A stretch of DNA of 11,710 nucleotides from Thermoleophilia bacterium (GTDB taxonomy: Bacteria > Actinomycetota > Thermoleophilia > Miltoncostaeales > Miltoncostaeaceae): the NCBI GenBank assembly GCA_017882555.1, contig JADGPH010000240.1, positions 1 to 11,710 on the forward strand, written 5' to 3'. The notes under the pieces were generated by a model, which saw only the letters and a list, made by a program, of their open reading frames with translations, had not been told where the DNA came from and made no database searches. The position numbers were made by a program, and so were the translations under genes. Numbering within the stretch: the first letter of the stretch is position 1; every line of letters starts with the position of its first letter. Of the stretch, positions 1-6,550 are shown piece after piece.

Positions 1-1026
1 ATTGCCTCTTCTCTGCGCGAGCGTCGACTGGAATGCGGACTGACACAGGCCGAGCTCGCTGTCCGGGCGGGTGTGAGCCGCCAGCTCGTTGCCGCGGTCG
101 AGACCGGCCGTAATGTCCCGGCGGTCGAGGCAGCACTCGGGCTGGCGCGAGCCCTCGCGACGACCGTCGAGGAGCTCTTCGCCGATCGGCAACCTCATGT
201 CGTTGCCGCGCTTGGTGGGCCTCTCCGCGACGGGGTGGCCGTCCGTGTGGGTCGCGTCGGTGAACGACTCGTCGTCGCCGAGCTGCCCGATCACGGAGTC
301 TCCGGCGCAGGCTGGGCGACCCCAGACGGAACATGTGACTCCGACGGCCTGCGACTGTTCGCGGGCGCCAGCCCGGCGGGCACCGTGATCGCGGGGTGCG
401 ACCCCGCAATCGGACTTGCCGAGACGCTGCTTGACGGGACGGGGCCGAGACGCCTGCTCGCGATCTCCGCCCCGACCGGCACCGCCCTGCGCGCGCTGCA
501 GCAGGGCGGCGTACACGCGGCCATAGTGCATGGTGTCCCGCACCGCCTTCCCGCACCGACCGTCCCGGTAATTCGGTGGCACCTCGCGCGCTGGCAAGTC
601 GGATTGGGCGTGCCGCCGAAGCTTGGCGGCCACTCATTCGAGGCGGTCCTGCGCGGCAAGGCAACCATTGTGGGGCGCGACCCCGCTGCTGCCAGCCAAC
701 AAGCATTCGAGCGCGCCCGGGTGGCCGCAGGAATCGAGCCCGTCGCCTGCGGGCCCTCCGCGACGGGACACCTCGACGCCGCACGTATCGCTGCCACGAT
801 TAACGGCGTCGCAGTCACGACCGCGTCTGCAGCCCATGCGTTCGACCTGTCATTCCTCCCGCTCGAAGACCACACGGTCGAGATCTGGGTCGCGGCGCGC
901 TGGCGCGATCACTCCGGCATCGCGGCACTTGGGGAGGTGCTCGCCACGGGCGCGTTCACCCAACGTCTGGCCCGCTTGGGTGGCTATGACCTCACCGACT
1001 GCGGCCAACTGGTCGACCCCGCGTAG
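1..1026 (+). CDS. Xre-type HTH regulator with PBP-like sensor domain (5' partial)
   Basis: This is probably a ligand-responsive DNA-binding transcriptional regulator. The frame is open from the first base of the window, so the true start lies to the left. The GTG at 73 would cut through the helix-turn-helix and cannot be the start. Visible residues 5-55 form an Xre/HTH_3 domain (LRERRLECGLTQAELA, then AGVSRQLVAAVETGRNVP). From about residue 105 to the end lies a region resembling the substrate-binding-protein-like domain of PF12727-type regulators. Recognisable elements are AGCDPAIGLAE, TGTALRALQQGGVHAAIVHG, AASQQAFERA, HLDAARIAA and the terminal GGYDLTDCGQLV. In this family the domain is thought to bind a small ligand such as an oxyanion, but that is family-level inference. 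The gene converges on the Fe(III)-type importer, so it could sense or control that transporter; nothing in the sequence proves it. The ligand is unknown. Confidence 0.88.
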   Translation: MASSLRERRLECGLTQAELAVRAGVSRQLVAAVETGRNVPAVEAALGLARALATTVEELFADRQPHVVAALGGPLRDGVAVRVGRVGERLVVAELPDHGVSGAGWATPDGTCDSDGLRLFAGASPAGTVIAGCDPAIGLAETLLDGTGPRRLLAISAPTGTALRALQQGGVHAAIVHGVPHRLPAPTVPVIRWHLARWQVGLGVPPKLGGHSFEAVLRGKATIVGRDPAAASQQAFERARVAAGIEPVACGPSATGHLDAARIAATINGVAVTTASAAHAFDLSFLPLEDHTVEIWVAARWRDHSGIAALGEVLATGAFTQRLARLGGYDLTDCGQLVDPA

Positions 1027-1063
1027 GGGCCGATACGCAATCACCAGGACGGCTCGGGCACGA

Positions 1064-1095
1064 CGCGTCCGCAGCCAACGGTCCACCCGGACGCG
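1064..1095. terminator. Possible bidirectional terminator hairpin
   Basis: A perfect 8-bp inverted repeat (CGCGTCCG at 1064-1071 and CGGACGCG at 1088-1095) with a 16-base loop sits in the 82-base gap between the convergent regulator and ABC ATPase genes. No clear T-run follows on either strand. Its role as a terminator is inferred from position and GC-rich symmetry only. Confidence 0.4.
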
Positions 1096-1108
1096 GCCGT
1101 CGCGCGTC

Positions 1109-2215
1109 TTACCCGTGACGTTCGACGGCGTGATCGTTGACGGTCACAACCTCAGAGTCCTTAGGCCATGCGTTGACTGGGCCACGAACGTTGATCCGGA
1201 CCGGTGATCCCATGGCGAGCGCAAGCGCGCCGAGGACCCGCGAGGTAATGGGCTGCGAAACCGCGTCCGATTCGATGGCAATACCGATGACCGAATCATG
1301 ACCGTGAAAGCCCGCGCTCACGACCCGGCCCGAAATCCCCGGCCCATCCTCATATGGGAAGACCCAGACCTGCTCGGGCCGCACCAGCACGGTCATCGCT
1401 TGACCGACCGGGGCGTCAAGTCCCCCGCGGACCTCGAGCAACCCCAAAGGCGTCTCGACCCGATCACCGCGCGCGATGCCCTCAACGACATTCGCCTCGC
1501 CGATGAAACCCGCGAGATCGACGTCGGCGGGGTGCGTGTAGAGGTGCTGGGGGGAGTCGACCTGCGCAATCCCGCCATCGCGAATCACGGCGACGAGATC
1601 GGCGATCGACAGGGCCTCGTCCTGGTCGTGGGTCACCAGAATGGCGGTTGTTCCGGCGTGGCGGAGAATCGCGTGGACGTCATTACGGACGCTTGTCCGA
1701 AGCGTGGCATCAAGCGCAGCGAAAGGCTCGTCGAGAAGGATGAGTCGCGGTTGCACGGCGAGCGCACGAGCGAGCGCAACACGCTGCTGCTGACCCCCGG
1801 AGAGCTGATGGGGGAAGCGATGGCCGAGCCCCGAGAGTCCGACGGTCTCCAACAGATCGCGCACCCGGCTCCCGCGACGCTCCCGACGCGACAGGCCGAA
1901 TGCGACGTTGGCCTCGACGCTGAGGTGCGGGAACAAGCTCCCCTCTTGTGAGACGTAGCCGATATGGCGCATCTCGGCCCGCACGTGGGTGTTCGCGTCA
2001 TCCAGCGGGACCCCACCCATCGTGACCGAACCGCGGTCCGGCCGCTCAAAGCCCGCCAGAATGCGCAACAGGGTCGTCTTGCCACTCCCGGATTGCCCGA
2101 CGACCGCCGCGAACGTCCCCGCCGGCACCTCGAGACCGACCCCACGCAACACGGGGTGCGTACCGAACGATTTATGGAGGTCGGTGATGACCAGATCGGC
2201 AGGGGGATTGGTCAC
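1109..2215 (-). CDS. fbpC: Fe(III)-type ABC transporter ATP-binding protein
   Basis: This is the cytoplasmic ATPase that powers the importer encoded just upstream. All ABC hallmarks are visible in its 368 residues: Walker A GQSGSGKTT (40-48), Q-loop YVSQEGSLFPHL around Q90, signature LSGGQQQRV (138-146), Walker B LILLDEP (158-164) followed by FAALD, and switch histidine ILVTHDQDEAL (H196). Residues from about 240 to the end fit a TOBE-type regulatory domain, as in the FbpC/PotA/spermidine-iron branch. The GTG start at 2215-2213 overlaps the permease TGA stop (GTGA). An AGGAGG lies 5 bases upstream inside the permease gene, so the two are translationally coupled. The iron assignment rests mainly on the binding protein. 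The ATPase alone could also belong to a thiamine, sulfate or spermidine system. The symbol denotes the family, not proven substrate. Confidence 0.93.
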   Translation of the reverse strand: MTNPPADLVITDLHKSFGTHPVLRGVGLEVPAGTFAAVVGQSGSGKTTLLRILAGFERPDRGSVTMGGVPLDDANTHVRAEMRHIGYVSQEGSLFPHLSVEANVAFGLSRRERRGSRVRDLLETVGLSGLGHRFPHQLSGGQQQRVALARALAVQPRLILLDEPFAALDATLRTSVRNDVHAILRHAGTTAILVTHDQDEALSIADLVAVIRDGGIAQVDSPQHLYTHPADVDLAGFIGEANVVEGIARGDRVETPLGLLEVRGGLDAPVGQAMTVLVRPEQVWVFPYEDGPGISGRVVSAGFHGHDSVIGIAIESDAVSQPITSRVLGALALAMGSPVRINVRGPVNAWPKDSEVVTVNDHAVERHG

Positions 2216-3825
2216 GTCGACCTCCTGGCGTGTGCCGGCAGTCGATCAAAGTACCGTGCAATCACGTAGCTCGGAACGGCAGCGACCGCGATGATCACCA
2301 GCGCGAATGGCGCGGCCTGTCCGTAGGAATAGTTCTGTTGGTACGCCCAGAACTGAGTCGAAAGAGTCTGGACGCCGGTCGGCACCAGCACGAGCGTCGC
2401 GGTCAGTTCCGTCAGGCCCGCGAGGAACACCAGACAAAAGGCGGCGGCGAGGCCGGGACCGACAAGGGGCAGGGTGACCCTCCGGAAGACCGCCAGACGC
2501 CGTGCCCCCAGCGACTGCGCCGCCTCTTCCAAGCCCACCGGCGCGTACGCCACCGATGTCCGTACACCGACGAGGGCCAGCGGAAAAAACAGGATCGAGT
2601 AGGCCACGACCAGTAGCGACGCGGTTTGATAGCCGAAGCCACCGGCGTACCGTTCCGCGAAGTAACTGAGCGCCAACGCGATCACCAGACCCGGCATCGC
2701 CAGCACCAGATACGTGCTGCGCTCCAAGAGCCGCGCGGCGCGACTGTCGTGGCGGACGGCCAAGAGCGCAACCGGAAGCGCCATGAGCGTCGCGAGCGCT
2801 GCAGTCGAGCCGCTGTAGATGGCCGTGTGCCAGCCCGCGCTCAGGATCGAGACACCGCTGATCGACGCGGCTCCGCCCTGGAACATCCAGTAGATGCTGG
2901 AGCCGATCGGCACCCCCAAGGCGAGACCCACCAATGCGACAAATGCCAACAGCACCGGGAGCCTGGCGTGACCCAGCGCGTGTCGCCGGTTGGCCCGCTG
3001 AGCGAACGCCCCCGTGCGCACGACACGCCCCGTACCCCGTACCAGCAGGTCGCCGCCGAGCACGAAGATGCCAAGGACCACCAGCACCAGCGACAGGGCA
3101 CACGCTGTCGCCACGCTGAACGACACCTGCAGCTCGGTGAAGATTTCGGTGGTGAAGGTCTGGTACCCCAGGATCTCAAAGGCGCCGTACTCAGCCAGGA
3201 TGACCAGCGTCACCAACAGACATCCGCCGAGGATCGCACCCTGGGCCTGCCGGAGCGTCACGCGCACGAAGGTCTGGATCCTGCCGAGCCCGAGGCTCCG
3301 CGCGGCCTCTTCCTGGCCCGGGTCGGCGCTGCGGAAACTGGCCGCGACCGGCAGATACACCAAGGGATACACGGCGAGGGTCATCACCAGCACCGCACCG
3401 CGAAAGCCTTGCACCCAGGTGCTCAGCGATGACCATCCAAAGCTCACGACGAAGTCGGGGATCGCGAACGGGATCACCACGAGCACCGCCCAGACGCGAC
3501 GAAACGGCAAATCGGTGCATTCCACGAACCATGCAGCGACGGTGCCGATGATCGCGCACAGCAGCGTCACTACGACCGTCAGTCTGACGGTGTTCCACAG
3601 CAGGGTCTTGGTCAGCGGCCGCCAAATCAGTGACGCTACGGTCCCGGCTCCCGCGCCGCGGGCCTCGAGCAGCAGGAACACGAGGGGCGCCGCCAGGACG
3701 AGCGCGACCGCACAACTGATGCCAAGGAGGATCCACGACGGGGCCTTGCGGCGCGCGGCGACGATCGCAGATCCCGCCGGATGCGACCGCGGCCCGGTGG
3801 TCGGGGCGGAGGCTACGCTCGCCAT
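2212..3825 (-). CDS. fbpB: Fe(III)-type ABC transporter permease, fused two-domain
   Basis: This is the integral membrane channel of the importer, 537 residues from the ATG at 3825. It consists of two binding-protein-dependent transport permease domains in one chain, as usual for FbpB/SfuB proteins. About twelve hydrophobic segments are visible, the first at about residues 31-53. Each half carries an EAA loop that contacts the ATPase: EEAARSLGLGRIQTFVRVTL in the first half and EEAAQSLGARRLAVFRRVTL in the second. The reading frame extends upstream to 3921, but that would overlap the binding-protein gene out of frame and would add a Cys/Pro/Arg-rich stretch. The ATG at 3825, giving MASVASAPTTGPRSHPAG, is therefore preferred, although no strong ribosome binding site precedes it. 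It lies 43 bases downstream of the binding-protein stop and overlaps the ATPase start. Confidence 0.92.
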   Translation of the reverse strand: MASVASAPTTGPRSHPAGSAIVAARRKAPSWILLGISCAVALVLAAPLVFLLLEARGAGAGTVASLIWRPLTKTLLWNTVRLTVVVTLLCAIIGTVAAWFVECTDLPFRRVWAVLVVIPFAIPDFVVSFGWSSLSTWVQGFRGAVLVMTLAVYPLVYLPVAASFRSADPGQEEAARSLGLGRIQTFVRVTLRQAQGAILGGCLLVTLVILAEYGAFEILGYQTFTTEIFTELQVSFSVATACALSLVLVVLGIFVLGGDLLVRGTGRVVRTGAFAQRANRRHALGHARLPVLLAFVALVGLALGVPIGSSIYWMFQGGAASISGVSILSAGWHTAIYSGSTAALATLMALPVALLAVRHDSRAARLLERSTYLVLAMPGLVIALALSYFAERYAGGFGYQTASLLVVAYSILFFPLALVGVRTSVAYAPVGLEEAAQSLGARRLAVFRRVTLPLVGPGLAAAFCLVFLAGLTELTATLVLVPTGVQTLSTQFWAYQQNYSYGQAAPFALVIIAVAAVPSYVIARYFDRLPAHARRST

Positions 3826-3868
3826 GGCGCGTCGCCGAGAATCCGTCTGCACGTGGGGAGTTGGAGGA

Positions 3869-4894
3869 TCACAGCAACCCGGCCTGTTTGAGCAGCTCGA
3901 TGGCGTTCGACCCGTCGCCAAGCTCGGCGATCGAGATCGGGTTGGGCTGAAGCTGGCTGAACGGCGTCTCGGGCTGGGCGGTCGTCACCCCAGGGGCGAT
4001 CGGGTACTCAAAGCTCGTTGAGTGGGCGATGATCTGTTGGCCCTGCCGGGACACCAAGAACGCCAGGAACCGTTTGGCGTTGGCCGCGTGACCGCTGGAT
4101 TTGAGCACCGCAGCTCCGGACACATCGATGACGTAGCCGGGGTCGTGAGGCGCAAAGTAGGCGAGTTGTGAATGCATCTTGGATTTGCCGATCTCGGCCT
4201 GCATCCGATACCAGTAGTACTGGTCGATAACCCCGAATGCGACGCTGCCGCGGTTGACCTCGTTCGCGACGGTCTCGTTGTTGGGGTAGGCGCGACTGCC
4301 CGCATTGGAGGCGATTCCTTTGAGCCACGCAACGGCCGCGGCCCGGCCGTAGGTGTGGGCGACCGAAGTGATGATCGGCTGGAAGTCGGTCTCCGCGGCC
4401 GCGATGGCGATCTTGCCCGTGTACCGCGGATCCGCGAGCTGCAAGACCGTCGTCGGCAGCTGACTGGCGGCGATCCGGCTCGGGTTGTAGATGATCACGC
4501 TGACCCGCGTCGATACCCCGACCCAATCGCCCTTGGGTGAGTTGTACTGAGACGGGACCTGCGCCAATGTCGACGGCGTCACCGGACCGAGCATGCCGCG
4601 GCCCTCCAGAAACTCAAGCGACGGAGAGTTCTCGGCGAAGATGACGTCAGCGGGTGAGTTGGACCCCTCGGTCACGATCTGGTCGGCAAGAGTGTTCTCG
4701 CCATCGCTGCGCACGTTGACCTGAATCCCCGTCGCCTTCTTGAACGCCGCGACCAGTGACTGGGTCGTCTGCACGTGCTGGCCGCTGTAGAGCGTGATCG
4801 AGTTCGCCGAGCCCGATGCACCGCATCCGGCGAGCGTGACGCCGAGACCCAGGGCTGCCACCACGAGCACGGCAGCGCGCCAACGTCTGCTCAC
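3869..4894 (-). CDS. fbpA: Fe(III)-binding lipoprotein of ABC transporter
   Basis: This is the extracytoplasmic substrate-capture subunit, 341 residues. Its N terminus is a classic lipoprotein signal: basic MSRRWR, a hydrophobic stretch and lipobox LAGC with Cys24, so the mature protein should be lipid-anchored outside the membrane. The ferric-binding-protein fold is indicated by ITLYSGQH near the mature N terminus, FAENSPSLEFLEGRGML, the YNPSRI segment and IDQYYWYR. Candidate iron ligands matching the His-Glu-Tyr-Tyr set known from FbpA-type proteins are H40, E88, Y226 and Y227. All four are present, which favours Fe(III) over thiamine or phosphonate as substrate. The GTG start at 4894 is chosen because the signal peptide begins there; the ribosome binding site is weak (GGCGAG region). 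It heads the importer operon. A 463-base non-coding region precedes it. Confidence 0.92.
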   Translation of the reverse strand: MSRRWRAAVLVVAALGLGVTLAGCGASGSANSITLYSGQHVQTTQSLVAAFKKATGIQVNVRSDGENTLADQIVTEGSNSPADVIFAENSPSLEFLEGRGMLGPVTPSTLAQVPSQYNSPKGDWVGVSTRVSVIIYNPSRIAASQLPTTVLQLADPRYTGKIAIAAAETDFQPIITSVAHTYGRAAAVAWLKGIASNAGSRAYPNNETVANEVNRGSVAFGVIDQYYWYRMQAEIGKSKMHSQLAYFAPHDPGYVIDVSGAAVLKSSGHAANAKRFLAFLVSRQGQQIIAHSTSFEYPIAPGVTTAQPETPFSQLQPNPISIAELGDGSNAIELLKQAGLL

Positions 4895-5047
4895 CAGGCG
4901 CTCGCCGAGGTCGTGACGATCCTGATCCCACCCGACGCGTACGGCTGCAGCTCATCGTCGCCCGAGCGTCGTCCAACGACCACGTTCAGACGGATGTCGC
5001 GCACGCGCATGATCGTCGGTAGCGATGAGAACATCGGGCCCCTGAAC

Positions 5048-5061
5048 ACCAAACGTTTGGT
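5048..5061. promoter_or_regulatory. Perfect 14-base palindrome, candidate operator
   Basis: ACCAAACGTTTGGT is its own reverse complement and lies 154 bases upstream of the ferric-binding lipoprotein start. The central AAACGTTT with a CpG at the dyad is a style seen in LacI-family operators such as PurR boxes, but many regulators use such dyads. On the minus strand a TAATAT hexamer (5087-5082) lies just upstream. If it is a -10 element, the palindrome would fall about 14-27 bases after the transcription start, a repressing position. No good -35 was found, so the promoter itself is uncertain. Confidence 0.45.
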
Positions 5062-5332
5062 CCCCCTGATTTCGGAAACCCATATTACCCAAATTGCAGG
5101 GGCGGGTTGGCCTCACCGGCCACAGACGAGCGGCAGTCGGACGGCCCTGCCGTCGTGAGGTGCACCAACGGAGAACGCCGACCATGCGCGCGGGCGCACA
5201 ACCGGTTCGCGATCGGTACGTCCGCGATGGGTCTGGGAGGGGCACGACCGACGCTATCACGCACCAGTATCCCGGTGCCGCGCCTCGATGCGCGTCGCGG
5301 CCATGCGGGCTCGGCCCGTCCGGAAAGTGCGT

Positions 5333-5338
5333 TAGGGT
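5333..5338 (+). promoter_or_regulatory. TAGGGT -10-like element before small membrane gene
   Basis: TAGGGT fits the TAnnnT pattern of a GC-rich-genome -10 element. A start about 7 bases downstream would leave a leader of roughly 13 bases before the ATG at 5358, consistent with the absence of a visible ribosome binding site there. No convincing -35 is seen. Confidence 0.3.
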
Positions 5339-5357
5339 ACAAACGCGTCCTTTCACT

Positions 5358-5615
5358 ATGGCAAAGCCCACCAACATTCCCCGGCCCCCAAATCGCTTTC
5401 GCATTGTGCTTGCGGGCATCGGCATTGGCGCGGTCTGGGGCGCGGTGATGTGGGCGATCATGTCGGGGATCCACCAGAGCGCGAGCGTGTCGGTCTTCGT
5501 GTATTTGGTGTTGACCACCTCCATGATCGGCGGGGGGGTCGCGGCGTTTTTTGGCGTGGCGGGGGTGCGCAGAACTGGCGATCGCGTCACGCCACGCCTG
5601 CGCCGCCGCAAGTAA
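5358..5615 (+). CDS. Small two-helix membrane protein, unknown function
   Basis: I do not recognise this 85-residue protein. It starts with a short polar, proline-rich segment (MAKPTNIPRPPNRFR). Two hydrophobic segments follow, at about residues 16-38 (IVLAGIGIGAVWGAVMW) and 47-69 (VFVYLVLTTSMIGGGVAAFF), joined by a short loop (SGIHQSAS). The tail is strongly basic (RLRRRK), suggesting the C terminus is cytoplasmic. The ATG at 5358 is preferred because the predicted hydrophobic pattern begins right after it; the frame is open further upstream but that part looks non-coding. The stop is 14 bases from the stop of the convergent DUF4234-like gene. Reality as a gene is supported by the two clean hydrophobic segments and a plausible -10 element, not by homology. 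Confidence 0.65.
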   Translation: MAKPTNIPRPPNRFRIVLAGIGIGAVWGAVMWAIMSGIHQSASVSVFVYLVLTTSMIGGGVAAFFGVAGVRRTGDRVTPRLRRRK

Positions 5616-5629
5616 TCCGTTCACACGGC

Positions 5630-6049
5630 TTACCCCGCGGCTGCGTGCGACTCCCAGAAGTGGTTGAGCGCCCGCTGAACCTTCACGAACCAGACGATCT
5701 GGCCGATGAGCGGGAGCAGGTTCCACAGTCCGAGCCAGACGCCCACCGGTGAGGTCTCACCCTCACGGGTGTACATCTGTTTGATCTCGTGGGGGATCAA
5801 GAAGAGCGTGACCGGGCTGATTACGAGGTAGATGACCAGCCCCAGCCAGCCGCCCACGCCATTGCCGCTGCGCCGCTTGATCTCCTCATGGGTCCTCCAG
5901 ACCCAGACGACGGCGTAGATCCCGAGCGTGATAATCGTCAACCCGATGCAAGCCAAGATATTGCGCGGAGTGCCGAGCGGACCCGAGCCCTGCGCAGCGG
6001 GTTCACCCGAGCCGGGTGGCACGGGACCGTCCGAAATATTGGTGCCCAT
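5630..6049 (-). CDS. DUF4234-like three-helix membrane protein
   Basis: This 139-residue protein has a glycine/proline-rich polar N terminus (about residues 1-27) and then three hydrophobic segments, near residues 31-51, 67-87 and 102-121. The segment LTIITLGIYAVVWVWRTHEEI resembles the N-terminal signature of DUF4234 proteins, small bacterial membrane proteins of unknown function. The aromatic-rich VWFVKVQRALNHFWESH at the C terminus also fits such families. The start at 6049 is chosen over the ATG at 6055 because the GGAG at 6058-6061 then lies 8 bases upstream, whereas only 2 bases separate it from the 6055 ATG. Longer extensions upstream look non-coding and would run into the SRP RNA promoter. 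It is read divergently from the SRP RNA and converges with the two-helix protein. No function is proposed. Confidence 0.8.
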   Translation of the reverse strand: MGTNISDGPVPPGSGEPAAQGSGPLGTPRNILACIGLTIITLGIYAVVWVWRTHEEIKRRSGNGVGGWLGLVIYLVISPVTLFLIPHEIKQMYTREGETSPVGVWLGLWNLLPLIGQIVWFVKVQRALNHFWESHAAAG

Positions 6050-6198
6050 AGACATCACTCCGGAGATTGGGGGTCCGGGCGCCTCCCGGATTTCGGTTCC
6101 ACGATACGCACCGCCCAAGACGCACCGCTTGCGTTGACCGCAGGGCCGAACGCGTAAGGAACTCCGCCGGAGCCCTCGCGGACGGTCCAGGGGTCCTC

Positions 6199-6204
6199 TA
6201 TCCT
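6199..6204 (+). promoter_or_regulatory. Candidate -10 element of the SRP RNA gene
   Basis: TATCCT fits TAnnnT and ends 6 bases before 6211, the first base of the perfect terminal helix of the SRP RNA. That spacing is ideal for a transcription start at 6211. The -35 region is not recognisable. Confidence 0.4.
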
Positions 6205-6210
6205 CGTAAA

Positions 6211-6485
6211 GTGACCGTGCTAGGCGGGGAGCTAGCGGTGCCCTGTACCCGAAATCCGCTTCAGCGGGGCACAATTCCCGCCCGAGGGGCACGTCCGAAA
6301 GGGTCGGGTCCGTGCAATGCGATGTTGATGGTGAGGTCCCATTCGGTGGGCGACCGCGAACCAGGTCAGGTCCGGAAGGAAGCAGCCTTAAGCGGAACCG
6401 CTCACGCGCAGTGGGGTTACCTCGCCGGAGTTGGCGGCATGGTTACCGCTTTCGCGGCGATCTTCGACGGCGGGTGCACGGTCAC
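6211..6485 (+). ncRNA. ffs: Long-type SRP RNA with Alu domain (scRNA, 6S-like)
   Basis: This is the RNA core of the signal recognition particle, which with Ffh targets nascent membrane and secreted proteins. The S domain is unmistakable: GTCAGGTCCGGAAGGAAGCA (6365-6384) with its GGAA tetraloop, enclosed by paired segments GTGGGC/GCTCAC (6346-6351 with 6400-6405), CCGC/GCGG, and GGTGAGGT/ACCTCGCC (6330-6337 with 6419-6426). The RNA extends well beyond a 4.5S RNA. Upstream GTGCTAGGCGGGGAGCTAGC, GGTGCCCTGTA and ATCCGCT match the Alu-domain consensus known from Bacillus scRNA. Downstream GGGTGCACGGT matches its 3' end. GTGACCGTGC (6211-6220) pairs perfectly with GCACGGTCAC (6476-6485), fixing a length of about 275 bases. 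It lies just upstream of dnaX, as in Bacillus. Exact ends are estimates. Confidence 0.95.
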
Positions 6486-6495
6486 CTCAGCGCGA

Positions 6496-6519
6496 GCGCT
6501 CCCTGCCTGGCAGGGGCGC
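6496..6519 (+). terminator. Strong hairpin between SRP RNA and dnaX
   Basis: GCGC-T-CCCTGC and GCAGGG-GCGC can form a 10-bp stem with one bulged T and a CTG loop (6507-6509). It begins 11 bases after the SRP RNA terminal helix and ends 31 bases before the dnaX start. No T-run follows, so it may be a weak terminator, an RNA-processing boundary or a partial attenuator that lets some transcription into dnaX. Confidence 0.4.
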
Positions 6520-6550
6520 CGGCGCTGATGGAATTACGGGAAAGGTTTGT

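Larger units (their letters stand above)
4895..5357. other. 463-base intergenic region between divergent genes
   Basis: No convincing gene is seen here on either strand. Open frames crossing it are GC-rich shadows lacking recognisable protein features. The region separates the divergently read binding-protein gene and the small two-helix membrane-protein gene, so it should carry both promoters. It contains an AT-rich patch around 5070-5100, unusual against the GC-rich background, a perfect 14-base palindrome (5048-5061) and a TAGGGT -10-like hexamer (5333-5338). Confidence 0.7.

Noticed and set aside
73..1026. Regulator gene starting at GTG 73
   Set aside because: In-frame sequence upstream to base 1 completes the helix-turn-helix (LRERRLECGLTQAELAVRAG), so the gene is cut by the window edge rather than starting at 73.
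3826..3921. Permease start upstream at 3921 or GTG 3852
   Set aside because: These add a Cys/Pro/Arg-rich stretch overlapping the binding-protein gene or lack any ribosome binding site; ATG 3825 gives a normal N terminus.
4952..5611. Long minus-strand and plus-strand open frames across the intergenic region
   Set aside because: High GC content makes long random frames common; these encode Arg/Pro/Ala-rich peptides without hydrophobic segments or family motifs and overlap the better-supported small membrane gene.
6325..6431. Short 4.5S-type SRP RNA only
   Set aside because: Flanking Alu-type sequence and a perfect terminal helix at 6211-6220/6476-6485 show that the RNA is the long type.
6431..6550. 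Upstream extension of dnaX to the ATG-containing frame at 6431
   Set aside because: It overlaps the SRP RNA 3' arm, encodes a non-DnaX-like basic peptide, and a GTG at 6551 with a purine-rich site fits the family N terminus.
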